Source of the DNA: Promicromonospora panici
Lineage (GTDB): Bacteria; Actinomycetota; Actinomycetes; Actinomycetales; Cellulomonadaceae
NCBI RefSeq assembly: GCF_900608595.1
Contig: NZ_UWYY01000013.1
Location: forward strand, 164,862-228,861
Length of the DNA stretch: 64,000 bases
Direction of reading: 5' to 3'
The position numbers were made by a program, and so were the translations under genes. Of the stretch, positions 33,473-41,993 are shown piece by piece (the stretch's first letter is position 1; each line of letters opens with the position of its first letter). The notes beneath the pieces were generated by a model, which was given only the letters and a program-made list of their open reading frames with translations, had not been told where the DNA came from and searched no databases.

Positions 33473-34230
33473 GGATCTGTCCGTTCGTCGGCGGCGTCCA
33501 ACCGTTCGTCGGTCTTTCCCCTGGTGATCAGGTCCGCGCGGTAGAGCACTTCGAGCTGGGCGGGGTTGTAGAGCTCCTGGAGCGACTCGACGATCGTGCT
33601 CTCGAGAGTCGCCGTGCTCTTCGCCGAGCGCGACGTGGGGTCGTTGAGCCACGGGTAGGCGGCCTTCTGCCGCGCGATGATCGGCGCGAAGTACTCGGCA
33701 AGACGGCTTCGTGTGGCCCGGTCCGCGTCCGGAGGGAGGCTTTCGAACTCCTCGTCGGCGTCCGTGCGGGGTGTTTCCTCCAGCATCTGGCGGAGGTCGC
33801 TCATCGCCGACTCGTCGTACGCCTGCGAATAGATCATGACCAGCGACCGGTTCGGTTCCGGCAGGGCGTCTGCGACTGAGCTGAAGCCGGGCGGCAGATC
33901 CGCGGGAGCCCGATGGCGCAGGATCAGGGCGAGCTCCGACCGCGCGCGCTGCAGCCGTTCGATGGTCGCTTCGAGCTCAGCGTCGAGCACCCGTAGGGCT
34001 TCGACCGGGTCCTCGTCCGCGCGCCCCAGCGACTCGATCTGCGCGAGCGGCACGCCGAGATCGCGGAGGCGCCGGATCTGCAGGAGACGCAGCAGGTGCG
34101 GCACGCCGTACTGCTTGTACCCGTTCGACCTGCGCTCCGGCTCCTCGAGCAGGCCCGCCTCGTGGTAGTGCCGCACGGTGTTGACGGTCGTGTCCGCGAG
34201 TTCCGCGATCTGCCGGGTGCTCCACGCCAC
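33469..34230 (-). CDS. MerR family transcriptional regulator (TipAS-like arrangement)
   Basis: A 253-residue regulator. N-terminal MerR domain: WSTRQIAELADTTVNTVRHYHEAGLL, then YGVPHLLRLLQIRRLRDLGVPLAQI; an alpha-helical dimerisation stretch (VLDAELEATIERLQRARSEL) follows. The ~140-residue C-terminal domain is helical and acidic with FAPIIARQKAAYPWLND. It lacks metal-binding Cys. Likely senses a drug-like molecule. Divergent from the SDR gene, 263 bp away; a patch near its own start (ATGTCCTTGGCACAT, 34303-34317) is an imperfect dyad typical of MerR promoters. Confidence 0.9.
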   Translation of the reverse strand: MAWSTRQIAELADTTVNTVRHYHEAGLLEEPERRSNGYKQYGVPHLLRLLQIRRLRDLGVPLAQIESLGRADEDPVEALRVLDAELEATIERLQRARSELALILRHRAPADLPPGFSSVADALPEPNRSLVMIYSQAYDESAMSDLRQMLEETPRTDADEEFESLPPDADRATRSRLAEYFAPIIARQKAAYPWLNDPTSRSAKSTATLESTIVESLQELYNPAQLEVLYRADLITRGKTDERLDAADERTDP

Positions 34231-34493
34231 GGTTCGCTCCGCTCCTCTGGTCTGTTCGGCCTGTCGGTCGGCACGGCGCCGCCGACATGCCCCCAGTCGA
34301 AACTATGTCCTTGGCACATGGTCAAGCGCGCTGACAGGGCCGGCGCCTGGAGGTTCGCGGCCTCGGGGTACGTGACTGCGAGCGATGCGGCGATCTCGGG
34401 GAGGACCGGGAACTGCGCCACGAGGACTCCCAGGCGCATCAGGACGATCACTGTCCGCAGGGTTGTGTCAGAGGCGAGGGATACAAAGGTTCC

Positions 34494-35264
34494 ATGAGTA
34501 GGTCGGTCGCAATCGTGTCCGGCGGTGCCGGCGGGCTGGGCGGTCACATCGTGTCCGCGCTGCTGCCTCGTGGCTTCCACGTCGTCATCGGAGACGTCGA
34601 TACCGAGGCGGGGGAGCGGCAGGCCCGCGCCATCGAGGACCGCGGTGGCGCCGCCACCTTCGTGCCGGCCGACCTCTCCAACCCCGGGGAGATCACGAGG
34701 CTGATCGAGAGCGCCGACCGGCTAGGCCCCTTGAGAGCGCTGGCCAACAATGCGGGCGGCTGGCTCCCCGGGCCGCAGTACCCGTCCGGTGACAGCTGGC
34801 GGCGCAGCATCGACCTGAACCTGGTGATGCCGATGCTGGCCACCCAGCTGAGCCTTCCACTCATGGCTGCTGCCGGCGGCGGCTCGGTGGTCAACGTCGC
34901 GTCGAGCGGCGGCTGGGAGTCCACGCCGTACGGGTCGCCGGAGTACGGGGCCGCGAAGGCCGGCCTGATCCGGTTCACCACGGCCCTCGTCGGTACTGCC
35001 GCGGAGCACTCGGTGACCGTGAACTGCGTGGTGCCGCACTGGATCGGGCTGCCGCGTGCGGTCGAGGAGTTCGACCGGATGACTCCCGAGGAGCGAATGC
35101 GCAGCGGCGGCCTCGTCGCGCCCGAGCTCGTGGCCTCGACGATCGTCGAGCTGCTGACCGACCCGGAAGCGACCGGCCGGGTGATGGTTCTCCGCGCGGG
35201 CCATCACCCCTACCAGGTCGACCCGGCCGCGGCCGATCCTCTGTGGACCAGCCCCTATGGCTGA
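34494..35264 (+). CDS. SDR family oxidoreductase
   Basis: A 256-residue short-chain dehydrogenase: VAIVSGGAGGLGGHIV (GGxGGxG cofactor motif), NNAGG in the usual place (LANNAGG), catalytic Ser in NVASSGGW and Y-x3-K in YGAAKAGLI. The start is ATG 34494; no strong ribosome site. Probably regulated by the divergent MerR protein. The substrate is unknown. Confidence 0.88.
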   Translation: MSRSVAIVSGGAGGLGGHIVSALLPRGFHVVIGDVDTEAGERQARAIEDRGGAATFVPADLSNPGEITRLIESADRLGPLRALANNAGGWLPGPQYPSGDSWRRSIDLNLVMPMLATQLSLPLMAAAGGGSVVNVASSGGWESTPYGSPEYGAAKAGLIRFTTALVGTAAEHSVTVNCVVPHWIGLPRAVEEFDRMTPEERMRSGGLVAPELVASTIVELLTDPEATGRVMVLRAGHHPYQVDPAAADPLWTSPYG

Positions 35265-35343
35265 CCGGGCGGTGCCCACGCGCTGATCAGGGTGGCCGCC
35301 ACCGCTACGTATGGGCCGCGCGCAATTCGACACGGGCCGACGT

Positions 35344-37437
35344 TCAGTTCCTGCCGGCCTCGGCCAGGGCCTCGTCCAGGCGCTCGATGCCCAGCTCCGG
35401 CGGCAGGTCGTCGCCGTGCCGGACGACGAGGGACGTGACCGCGCGGGTCAGGCAGACGTAGAGGCGGCGCAGGCCGGTCGCGTGGTTCGGCTCGGCCGCG
35501 ACGATCGCGGCGGGGTCGTGCAGGACCACATGGTCGAACTCGAGGCCCTTCGCCAGCGAGGCGGGCACCAGGTCGAGGTGCGCGTCGAACTCGGAGGTGT
35601 CGTCCGGGTCGGCCGCGTTGTCGGAGGCCGGAGCGTCGTCCTGCTCGCCCACGACCGCGAACGTGAGCCCGACGGCGGCGAGCGTCGTGCGGATGTCGGG
35701 CACGGCGGCGTCGGGCACGATCAGGCCGACCGAGCCTTCCAGGCCGGGGATCCCCACGAGGACGTCCTCGAGCGGCGCGGCAGTGAGGGTGAGTCGCCCG
35801 CGGGCCCGCCGGACGGCGGTCGGGGGCTCCAGGCCGGGCGCGATGCTGGGCAGCAGGCGGGCGGCGAGGTCGATCACGTCGGCGGGCACGCGGAAGCCCG
35901 CCGTGAGCTGCTCCACGTGCCCGTCGGGCTTGGCGAGGTGGCCCAGGACGTCGGACCAGTCGCTCGACGCCCAGGGCGTGGTGGCCTGCGCGAGGTCGCC
36001 GAGCACGGTGAGCGAGCCCGTCGCGGCGCGCCGCCCGAGGGCGCGCAGCATCATGGCGGACAGGTCCTGCGCCTCGTCGACGACGATGTGCGCCACCGAC
36101 TCGGCGCGGTCCAACAGGTCCGAGATCTCGTCGAGCAGCACGAGGTCCGCCGTCGTCCAGCGGGCGGAGCCGGGCGTGCGGGGTTGTCGATCCCAGGTCA
36201 GGAGGAGCTGTTCGGCGTCGGACAGGATGCCCTCCGCGCACTCGGCGAGGAACCGCGAGTCGGAGAACAGCCGGAAGAGCAGCTTGCGCGGCTCGACCGC
36301 GGGCCACACCGCCGCCGCGTAGTCCCGGACCGGCTTCGTCCGGGCCAGGACGTCCCATGCCTTGTCGTCGAGCGCGTCGCCCCTCTCCTCGATCTGGATC
36401 AGCACCCGGTGCGCAAGGGCATGTCGGAGCTGCGCCGCGCCCAGCGCGTACCGCACGTCGCGCGCCCTGATCTGCTCTATCGCGTGCTGCGCCTCGTACG
36501 CCGGGACCCGCCAGCGGAAGGAGCCGCGCGGCAGGACCAGCGTGTCCTGCGGGGTGCCGACATGCGACCAGACAGCACGCCGCAGCACGGCCGCCATCCG
36601 GCCGTCGCCCTTGAGGGTCGCGACGTCGGCGGACTCGGCGGCACGCACCGGAGCGTGGTCGCCGACGATCTCCTCGATGGTCGCCTGCCTGGCGTGGATC
36701 TCGCCGAGCGCCGGCAGGACGTCGCGGATGTACCGCAGGAAGCTCTTGTTCGGCCCGACGACGAGCACGCCGCGGCGGGTGAGCTGCTCGCGGTGTGCGT
36801 ACAAGAGGTAGGCCGCGCGGTGCAGCCCGACCGCCGTCTTTCCCGTGCCGGGCGCGCCCTGCACCACGAGGGTGCGCTCGAGCGGCATGCGGACGATGAC
36901 GTCCTGCTCGGGCTGGATTGTCGCGACGATGTCACGCATCGGGCCGGTGCGCGGGCGCTCGATCTCGGCCTCGAGGATCTCCGAGTGCGCGGTGGCCGTG
37001 CCGGCGGGCCGGCCGGCGCGGCTCAGGGGCTCGTCCTCGAACCCGGTCAGGTGGCCGCGGGCGAAGCCGTACCGCCGGCGCGCGGTGATCCCCATCGGCT
37101 CCTTCGGCGTCGCCCGGTAGAACGGGGTGCTCACCGGGGCGCGCCAGTCCACGACCATCGGCTCGCCGTCCGGGTCGGAGACGTGACGTCGTCCGATGTG
37201 GAAGGTCTCGTCCGTCTCCTCGATGTTGATGCGGCCGAAGAAGAGCGGGATCGCGGGATCGTCGGTGAGCTGCTCCATCCGCCGCGCGAGGGTGGCCTCC
37301 AGCACGTCCGCGCTGATCCGGTCACCGGCGTAGCGCCCGTCGAGCGCGGCGACCCGGTCGCGCATCCGGCCGAGCTGGGACCGGGCCTCGGCGAGAAACT
37401 CCCGCTCCTGGATGAGCTCGGGCACGTCGGCAGGCAT
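35344..37437 (-). CDS. HelD/HelR-like RNA polymerase-associated helicase
   Basis: A 697-residue superfamily-1 ATPase of the HelD type, which binds stalled RNA polymerase and releases it from DNA; actinobacterial HelR relatives confer tolerance to rifamycins. An N-terminal anti-parallel coiled coil (~10-55), then the VVDWRAPVSTPFYRA segment, Walker A GAPGTGKT (194-201), Walker B VVDEAQD (about 455) and the C-terminal UvrD-like GLEFDHVVLHD and YVCLTRAVTSL motifs. This order with UvrD-like motifs but no DNA-damage partners separates HelD from UvrD/PcrA. I did not find a convincing rifamycin-associated element upstream. ATG 37437 fits. Confidence 0.88.
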   Translation of the reverse strand: MPADVPELIQEREFLAEARSQLGRMRDRVAALDGRYAGDRISADVLEATLARRMEQLTDDPAIPLFFGRINIEETDETFHIGRRHVSDPDGEPMVVDWRAPVSTPFYRATPKEPMGITARRRYGFARGHLTGFEDEPLSRAGRPAGTATAHSEILEAEIERPRTGPMRDIVATIQPEQDVIVRMPLERTLVVQGAPGTGKTAVGLHRAAYLLYAHREQLTRRGVLVVGPNKSFLRYIRDVLPALGEIHARQATIEEIVGDHAPVRAAESADVATLKGDGRMAAVLRRAVWSHVGTPQDTLVLPRGSFRWRVPAYEAQHAIEQIRARDVRYALGAAQLRHALAHRVLIQIEERGDALDDKAWDVLARTKPVRDYAAAVWPAVEPRKLLFRLFSDSRFLAECAEGILSDAEQLLLTWDRQPRTPGSARWTTADLVLLDEISDLLDRAESVAHIVVDEAQDLSAMMLRALGRRAATGSLTVLGDLAQATTPWASSDWSDVLGHLAKPDGHVEQLTAGFRVPADVIDLAARLLPSIAPGLEPPTAVRRARGRLTLTAAPLEDVLVGIPGLEGSVGLIVPDAAVPDIRTTLAAVGLTFAVVGEQDDAPASDNAADPDDTSEFDAHLDLVPASLAKGLEFDHVVLHDPAAIVAAEPNHATGLRRLYVCLTRAVTSLVVRHGDDLPPELGIERLDEALAEAGRN

Positions 37438-37639
37438 GGGGGACCCTCCAGGAGTCTGCGCGGGGGATGTTCGTGGGAACGGACGCGCGAGTCTAGTGCC
37501 CCGGGCCGCCGCAGGGCCGCATCTTTTTGGCCCCGGAGCGTCGCCGGAGACACATATGTCCTAGGAGTCCGTTTCCACTGTCGCGCCAACCGGGCCCACG
37601 GTACGGTCGGGGAACCGCCCGGCCAATCGAGGAGCCCTA

Positions 37640-37996
37640 GTGTCGTCCGACGAGCTTCCCCAGGAGTTCCAGATCGACGTACCCGACGAGATGGAGACCG
37701 GCGTGCCCGCCGACTTCGCGTCCGTATGGCACACGCCGACGTCGTTCATCCTGGACTTCATCGCCGTGAAGCAGCCACCGAGCCCGGTCTCGGATCCGGA
37801 GTCGGGCGAAGTCACGTCGATTACCGTGCCGGGCCGCGTGGTCTCCCGCGTGCGCATTCCTCCGCAGCAGGTGTTCGAGCTTGCCAAGGCGCTCACTATG
37901 CAGCTCGACGCATGGGAGAAGGAAAGCGCGCCAACGGTTCGCAATCCCCGGGCCGCAGAGGGGCCGGATGGTCCGAATCGATCGTCGGAGAATTAA
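37640..37996 (+). CDS. DUF3467 domain-containing protein
   Basis: A 118-residue small protein of DUF3467: EFQIDVPDEMETGVPADFASVWHTPTSFILDFIAV, then VVSRVRIPPQQVFELAKALTMQLDAWEK. The same domain is found in small actinobacterial and archaeal proteins of unknown role. GTG 37640 follows GAGGAG at 6 bp. The last ~20 residues are charged and disordered. Confidence 0.88.
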   Translation: MSSDELPQEFQIDVPDEMETGVPADFASVWHTPTSFILDFIAVKQPPSPVSDPESGEVTSITVPGRVVSRVRIPPQQVFELAKALTMQLDAWEKESAPTVRNPRAAEGPDGPNRSSEN

Positions 37997-38014
37997 ATCT
38001 TGTGAATCTTTTTC

Positions 38015-38030
38015 TTGGACGAACGTCCAA
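38015..38030. promoter_or_regulatory. perfect inverted repeat, TetR-like operator candidate
   Basis: TTGGACGAACGTCCAA is a perfect 7+2+7 palindrome just after the DUF3467 stop, in an A+T-rich patch. The ACGNNCGT core is typical of TetR-family operators; no TetR gene is in the window. Confidence 0.45.
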
Positions 38031-38031
38031 C

Positions 38032-38109
38032 ATGGCGCCTATATGTCCGATCTGCCGGGGAGGAATGTTCCGGTTTGACCATAGAAAAGGTAGGTTATAC
38101 CAGTCCTGA
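38032..38109 (+). CDS. possible 25-residue CxxC microprotein
   Basis: The frame from ATG 38032 gives a 25-residue peptide beginning MAPICPICRGGMF and ending in a basic tail. The CPIC pair resembles half a zinc knuckle. There is no clear ribosome site, but a perfect palindrome and promoter-like sequence precede it. It lies in an A+T-rich patch unlike the neighbours. A fragment of a lost zinc-ribbon gene is equally possible. Confidence 0.25.
   Translation: MAPICPICRGGMFRFDHRKGRLYQS
38072..38098 (+). promoter_or_regulatory. SigB/SigF-type promoter candidate before STAS gene
   Basis: GGTTT (38072-38076), 16 bp, then GGTTAT (38093-38098) approximates the actinobacterial stress-sigma consensus GTTT-N14-16-GGGTAT with one mismatch. 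Anti-anti-sigma genes are often in the regulon of the sigma factor they control. Transcription would leave a leader of about 155 bases before the STAS gene. Confidence 0.4.
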
Positions 38110-38264
38110 GGGGGAAATGTAACCCTCGCTGGCTGTTCCACTTGCGATCTTCACGGATGTAGGCTTCCCGTGATCGCGACGAAGGCGTTGCAATCTCCCA
38201 GAGTTGCCCGGGGGGTCGGGCGACCCGTTCCGGCGGCCATGTCGGGGAGCAATGAACAGGGGCG

Positions 38265-38633
38265 ATGCAAGTGAGCAACACGGAATTCGATAGCAGGGGG
38301 CGCACGGGCGGGATCATGTTCGAAGAACAGTCCCGCACGAGTGTCGTGAGCATGTGGGGAGAGATCGATGTCTCCCTGCGCGGTGAGTCCAGTGCTGCGA
38401 TAGCCAATGCCCTCGAGCGGGCCAAGTCGGTGGTGATCGACACCTCGCGGGTGACGTTCATGGACTCGACCGGCGTCGCGTTCCTCATGCAGATGTATAC
38501 CTACGGGACGCAGGACGGGCTGACCGTGAGCCTTCCGGAACCGCCGCCGGTGGTCCGGAGCGTCATCGAGATGCTCGGGGTGGACGCGCTGTTCGCGCAG
38601 TCCGCCGAGCCGGCCGTCGTCCGCGAGGCCTGA
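38265..38633 (+). CDS. STAS domain anti-sigma factor antagonist
   Basis: A 122-residue anti-anti-sigma factor. The STAS fold occupies residues ~22-118: VVSMWGEIDVSLRGESSAAIANAL, SVVIDTSRVTFMDSTGVAFLMQ, with Ser68 in FMDSTG as the phosphorylated residue expected in RsbV/SpoIIAA. When unphosphorylated it should bind its anti-sigma kinase and free a stress sigma factor. Neither that kinase nor the sigma gene is in the window. Confidence 0.9.
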   Translation: MQVSNTEFDSRGRTGGIMFEEQSRTSVVSMWGEIDVSLRGESSAAIANALERAKSVVIDTSRVTFMDSTGVAFLMQMYTYGTQDGLTVSLPEPPPVVRSVIEMLGVDALFAQSAEPAVVREA

Positions 38634-38694
38634 CCGGACCAGCCGCCGGCGCTCCCTCGTGAGAGGGCCCGGCCCGCAGGCCCGGCGCCTGTCC

Positions 38695-39441
38695 TCAGCG
38701 CCCCGCGGCCAATGCCGCGGCGCCCACGATGCCCGCCGCGTTCCGCAGCTGGGCCGGGACGATCGGCGCACGCAGGTGCAGGCTCGGCAGATACTTCTCG
38801 TGATGCTTGCTCACGCCGCCGCCCACGACGATGAGGTCGGGGGACAGCAGGTCCTCGACGACGCCGAAGTAGCGCTGCAGGCGCTCGGCCCATTCGTCCC
38901 ACGACAGGTCCTCGCGTTCGCGCGCCGAGTCGGCCGCGCGCGACTCGGCGTCGTGCCCGTCGATCTCCAGGTGCCCCAGCTCCGTGTTCGGCACCAGGAC
39001 GCCGTCGACCACCAGGGCCGAGCCGATGCCCGTGCCCAGCGTCGCCACCAGCACCACGCCGTCGGCGTCCCGGGCGGCGCCGTACCGGACCTCGCCCACG
39101 CCCGCGGCGTCGGCGTCGTTCACCGCGACGGCGTGGCGGCCGGTCGCTCGCTGGACGAGCGCCGGCAGGTCCACGCCGGTCCAGGACTGGTCGAGGTTCG
39201 CCATGGAGCGCACCACGCCGTGCTGCATGGGCGCGGGGAACGCGACGCCGATCGGCACGTCGTCGGACAGCTGATAGGTGTCCACGAGCTTGGCGAGCAC
39301 GTCTGCCACCGCCTGCGGGGTGGACGGTTGAGGGGTCGGGATACGGGTCCGCTTGTCCGCGTACTCGCCCGCTACGAGATCGACGGGCGCACCCTTGATC
39401 CCGGAACCTCCGATGTCGATGCCGAACGCCAGGTCACTCAT
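38695..39441 (-). CDS. ppgK: polyphosphate glucokinase
   Basis: Phosphorylates glucose with polyphosphate or ATP to glucose-6-phosphate in the cytoplasm. A 248-residue ROK-type actinobacterial PPGK: LAFGIDIGGSGIKGAPVDL phosphate-binding start, NDADAAGVGEVRYGA with the catalytic Asp, VLVATLGTGIGSALVVDG and NTELGHLEIDGHDAE. Typical family length is 250-275. ATG 39441 lies 14 bp from the divergent small-protein gene, so they share one promoter region. Confidence 0.95.
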   Translation of the reverse strand: MSDLAFGIDIGGSGIKGAPVDLVAGEYADKRTRIPTPQPSTPQAVADVLAKLVDTYQLSDDVPIGVAFPAPMQHGVVRSMANLDQSWTGVDLPALVQRATGRHAVAVNDADAAGVGEVRYGAARDADGVVLVATLGTGIGSALVVDGVLVPNTELGHLEIDGHDAESRAADSAREREDLSWDEWAERLQRYFGVVEDLLSPDLIVVGGGVSKHHEKYLPSLHLRAPIVPAQLRNAAGIVGAAALAAGR

Positions 39442-39455
39442 GCCAGGATCGTCTC

Positions 39456-39641
39456 ATGAGCACTGGCGAGCAGTACTGGTACAACACCGAGACGGGTGAG
39501 GTCGAGGAGGGGCACCGGTCCTCCTGGACGCACCTGATGGGCCCGTACGGCACCCGCGCCGAGGCCGAGCGGGCGCTGGCGAACGCGAAGGCGCGCAGCG
39601 AGTCCTGGGACAAGGACGACGAGGAGTGGCGCAACAAGTAA
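39456..39641 (+). CDS. small conserved SPOR-like protein
   Basis: A 61-residue acidic protein starting with a Tyr-rich strand (EQYWYNTETGEVEEG) and followed by WTHLMGPYGTRAEAERAL, a motif common in small actinobacterial proteins beside ppgK/panB. The GPYGTRAEAE piece resembles SPOR-type repeats. Function unknown. Divergent from ppgK; a bidirectional hairpin follows. Confidence 0.75.
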   Translation: MSTGEQYWYNTETGEVEEGHRSSWTHLMGPYGTRAEAERALANAKARSESWDKDDEEWRNK

Positions 39642-39648
39642 CCCCTTG

Positions 39649-39709
39649 GTTGTGAGCGTGATCGTTGCTACTACCTGCCCGGTTTAGGCGCAACGATCGC
39701 GCCCACAAC
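39649..39709. terminator. bidirectional terminator hairpin
   Basis: Two 20-base arms (39649-39668 and 39690-39709) pair with two mismatches around a 21-base loop. It lies 7 bp after the small-protein stop and 14 bp from the convergent panB stop. Confidence 0.8.
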
Positions 39710-39723
39710 TACGACTGGGGCGG

Positions 39724-40554
39724 TTACTTGTTGAACGAGTGCTCCTCGTCCGGGAACGATGAGTCCTTGACCTCGGTCACGTAGTCCTCCGCGGCCTGCT
39801 GCAGCGCCGCGCCGAGCTCGGCGTAGCGCCGGGCGAACCGCGGCGACCAGCCGGTCATGCCCGCCATGTCCGTCCACACCAGCACCTGGCCGTCGCAGTG
39901 CGGCCCGGCGCCGATGCCGATGGTCGGGATGCGCACGATCTCGGTGATCCGCGCGGCGACGTCCGTGGGCACCATCTCCAGGACGACGGCGACGGCGCCG
40001 GCCTCCTCGACCGCCTGCGCGTCCGCGGCCAGCTGCTCCACGGCGGCGTCGCCGCGGCCCTGGACGCGCGGCCCGCCGAGCAGGTTCTCCGACTGCGGCG
40101 TGTAGCCCAGGTGCGCGACGACGGGGATGCCTGCGTCGGTCAGCGCGCGGATCTGCGGCGCCGAGCGGACGCCGCCCTCGAGCTTGACGGCGTCGGCGCC
40201 CGTCTCCTTGAAGATCCGCACCGACGTCTCCAGGGCCTGCTGCGGGCCGGCCTCGTAGGAGCCGAACGGCAGGTCGATCACGACGAAGGCACGCTTCGTG
40301 GCCCGGGCGACGGCGCGCGCGGCGGGGATCATGTCGTCGACCGTCACGGGGATGGTGGTCGGGTGGCCATGCATGACGTTCCCGATGGAGTCACCCACGA
40401 GCAGGATGTCCATACCGGCGGCGTCGAAGATCGCGGCGGTCACGGCGTCGTACGCGGTGAGCATCGCGAGCTTCTCGCCCCGGGCCTTGGCCTCCGCCAG
40501 GTGGTGCACACGGACCCGCTTGGGACCCGGTGTGGGTGAGGTGTGGGCGGACAT
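39724..40554 (-). CDS. panB: 3-methyl-2-oxobutanoate hydroxymethyltransferase
   Basis: First committed enzyme of pantothenate synthesis: transfers a one-carbon unit from 5,10-methylene-THF to 2-oxoisovalerate. The 276 residues show the entire family pattern: KLAMLTAYDAVTAAIFDAAGMDILLVGDSIGNVMHG (metal-binding Asp), FVVIDLPFGSYE, AVKLEGG and IPVVAHLGYTPQS, then GIGAGPHCDGQVLVWTDM. ATG 40554. Divergent from glnA2 across 104 bp, an arrangement conserved in many actinobacteria. Confidence 0.97.
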   Translation of the reverse strand: MSAHTSPTPGPKRVRVHHLAEAKARGEKLAMLTAYDAVTAAIFDAAGMDILLVGDSIGNVMHGHPTTIPVTVDDMIPAARAVARATKRAFVVIDLPFGSYEAGPQQALETSVRIFKETGADAVKLEGGVRSAPQIRALTDAGIPVVAHLGYTPQSENLLGGPRVQGRGDAAVEQLAADAQAVEEAGAVAVVLEMVPTDVAARITEIVRIPTIGIGAGPHCDGQVLVWTDMAGMTGWSPRFARRYAELGAALQQAAEDYVTEVKDSSFPDEEHSFNK

Positions 40555-40658
40555 GGTCCTCCTGTGGTTCGGGCGGCGTCAGTGCCGCAGGAAAGCCTAC
40601 GACCCGTAGTCCATGCCCGGTACACGCGCCTGTAACAGGTTTAGTGCAAGATGGGCCC

Positions 40659-41993
40659 ATGGACAGGCAGCAGGAGTTCGTGCTCCGCACGGTCGAGGAG
40701 CGCGACATCCGCTTCATCCGGCTCTGGTTCACCGACGTGCTCGGTGTGCTGAAGTCGGTAGCTGTGGCGCCCGCGGAGCTGGAGTCGGCGTTCACCGAGG
40801 GCATCGGTTTCGACGGCAGCGCCATCGAGGGGCTCACCCGGGTCTTCGAGGCGGACATGGTCGCGAAGCCGGACCCGACCACCTTTCAGGTCCTCCCATG
40901 GCGTGGTGAACGCCACGGCACCGGTCGCATGTTCTGCGACATCCTGACGCCGGACGGGCAGCCGTCGCTGGCGGACTCCCGCAACGTGCTCAAGCGCACC
41001 CTCGCGAAGGCGAGCGACCGCGGGTTCACCTTCTACACGCACCCCGAGGTCGAGTTCTACCTCTTCAACCAGCTCACCAAGACCGACTCGAAGCTCGAGC
41101 CGGTCGACCAGGGCGGGTACTTCGACCACCTGGCCCGGGGATCGACGCACGACTTCCGCCGCGCCGCGATCACGATGCTCGAGTCCATGGGTATCTCGGT
41201 CGAGTTCTCCCACCACGAGGCCGGCCCGGGGCAGAACGAGATCGACCTGCGCTACGCCGACGCGCTGACGACCGCGGACAACCTGATGACGTTCCGCACG
41301 GTGGTCAAGGAGGTGGCGCTGGAGCAGGGCGTGTTTGCGTCGTTCATGCCCAAGCCGCTGGCCGACCAGCCCGGATCCGGCATGCACACGCACGTGTCGC
41401 TGTTCGAGGACGACCGCAACGCGTTCTACGAGCCCGGCGCCCAGTTCGAGCTGTCCAAGACGGCGCGCCAGTTCATCGCGGGCCTGATGGTGCACGCGGG
41501 TGAGATCACGGCGGTCACCAACCAGTACGTCAACAGCTACAAGCGGCTCTGGGGCGGGCAGGAGGCCCCGAGCTACGTCAGCTGGGGCCACAACAACCGG
41601 TCCGCGCTGGTCCGCGTGCCGATGTACAAGCCGGGCAAGGGCAACTCGGCGCGCATCGAGTACCGCGCGCTGGACTCCGCGGCGAACCCCTACCTGGCGT
41701 TCGCCGTGCTGCTGGCCGCCGGGCTCAAGGGCATCGAGGAGGGCTACGACCTCCTGGACCACACCGAGGACGACGTCTGGGAGCTCACCCCGTCCGAGCG
41801 CCGCGCCCTGGGCATCGCGCCGCTGCCGCGCGACCTCGACGAGGCCATCCAGTTCATGGAGAGGTCCGAGCTCGTGGCCGAGACGCTCGGCGAGCACGTC
41901 TTCGACTACTTCCTGCGCAACAAGCGCGAGGAGTGGGAGGCGTACAGCGCCCAGGTCACCCCGTTCGAGCTCAAGCGCTTCCTCCAGCTCTGA
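40659..41993 (+). CDS. glnA2: type I glutamine synthetase-like, GlnA2
   Basis: A 444-residue GS-family enzyme. GS motifs: VGFDGS-like FDGSAIEGL, the metal Glu region HPEVEFYLF, HHEAGPGQNEIDLRY, GSGMHTHVSL and the substrate Arg segment in NSARIEYRALDS. The position equal to the adenylylated Tyr of GlnA (DLYELPPEE) is Trp374 (DVWELTPSE), so GlnE next door should not modify it. In Streptomyces the gene at this locus encodes a gamma-glutamylpolyamine synthetase. The start ATG 40659 is set by family alignment; the ribosome site is weak. Confidence 0.93.
   Translation: MDRQQEFVLRTVEERDIRFIRLWFTDVLGVLKSVAVAPAELESAFTEGIGFDGSAIEGLTRVFEADMVAKPDPTTFQVLPWRGERHGTGRMFCDILTPDGQPSLADSRNVLKRTLAKASDRGFTFYTHPEVEFYLFNQLTKTDSKLEPVDQGGYFDHLARGSTHDFRRAAITMLESMGISVEFSHHEAGPGQNEIDLRYADALTTADNLMTFRTVVKEVALEQGVFASFMPKPLADQPGSGMHTHVSLFEDDRNAFYEPGAQFELSKTARQFIAGLMVHAGEITAVTNQYVNSYKRLWGGQEAPSYVSWGHNNRSALVRVPMYKPGKGNSARIEYRALDSAANPYLAFAVLLAAGLKGIEEGYDLLDHTEDDVWELTPSERRALGIAPLPRDLDEAIQFMERSELVAETLGEHVFDYFLRNKREEWEAYSAQVTPFELKRFLQL

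Noticed and set aside
37438..37639. Possible rifamycin-associated element upstream of the HelD/HelR-like gene
   Set aside because: A TGCGGC core with flanking GGCCC occurs near 37509-37533, but the arms form a direct, not inverted, repeat, so it does not fit the published element.
35311..38109. 932-codon plus-strand frame
   Set aside because: Shadow of the HelD-like gene on the opposite strand; no motifs, composition typical of antisense high-G+C frames.
40555..40658. GlnR box before glnA2
   Set aside because: A GTAAC occurs at 40632-40636, but no GAAAC at the required spacing follows.
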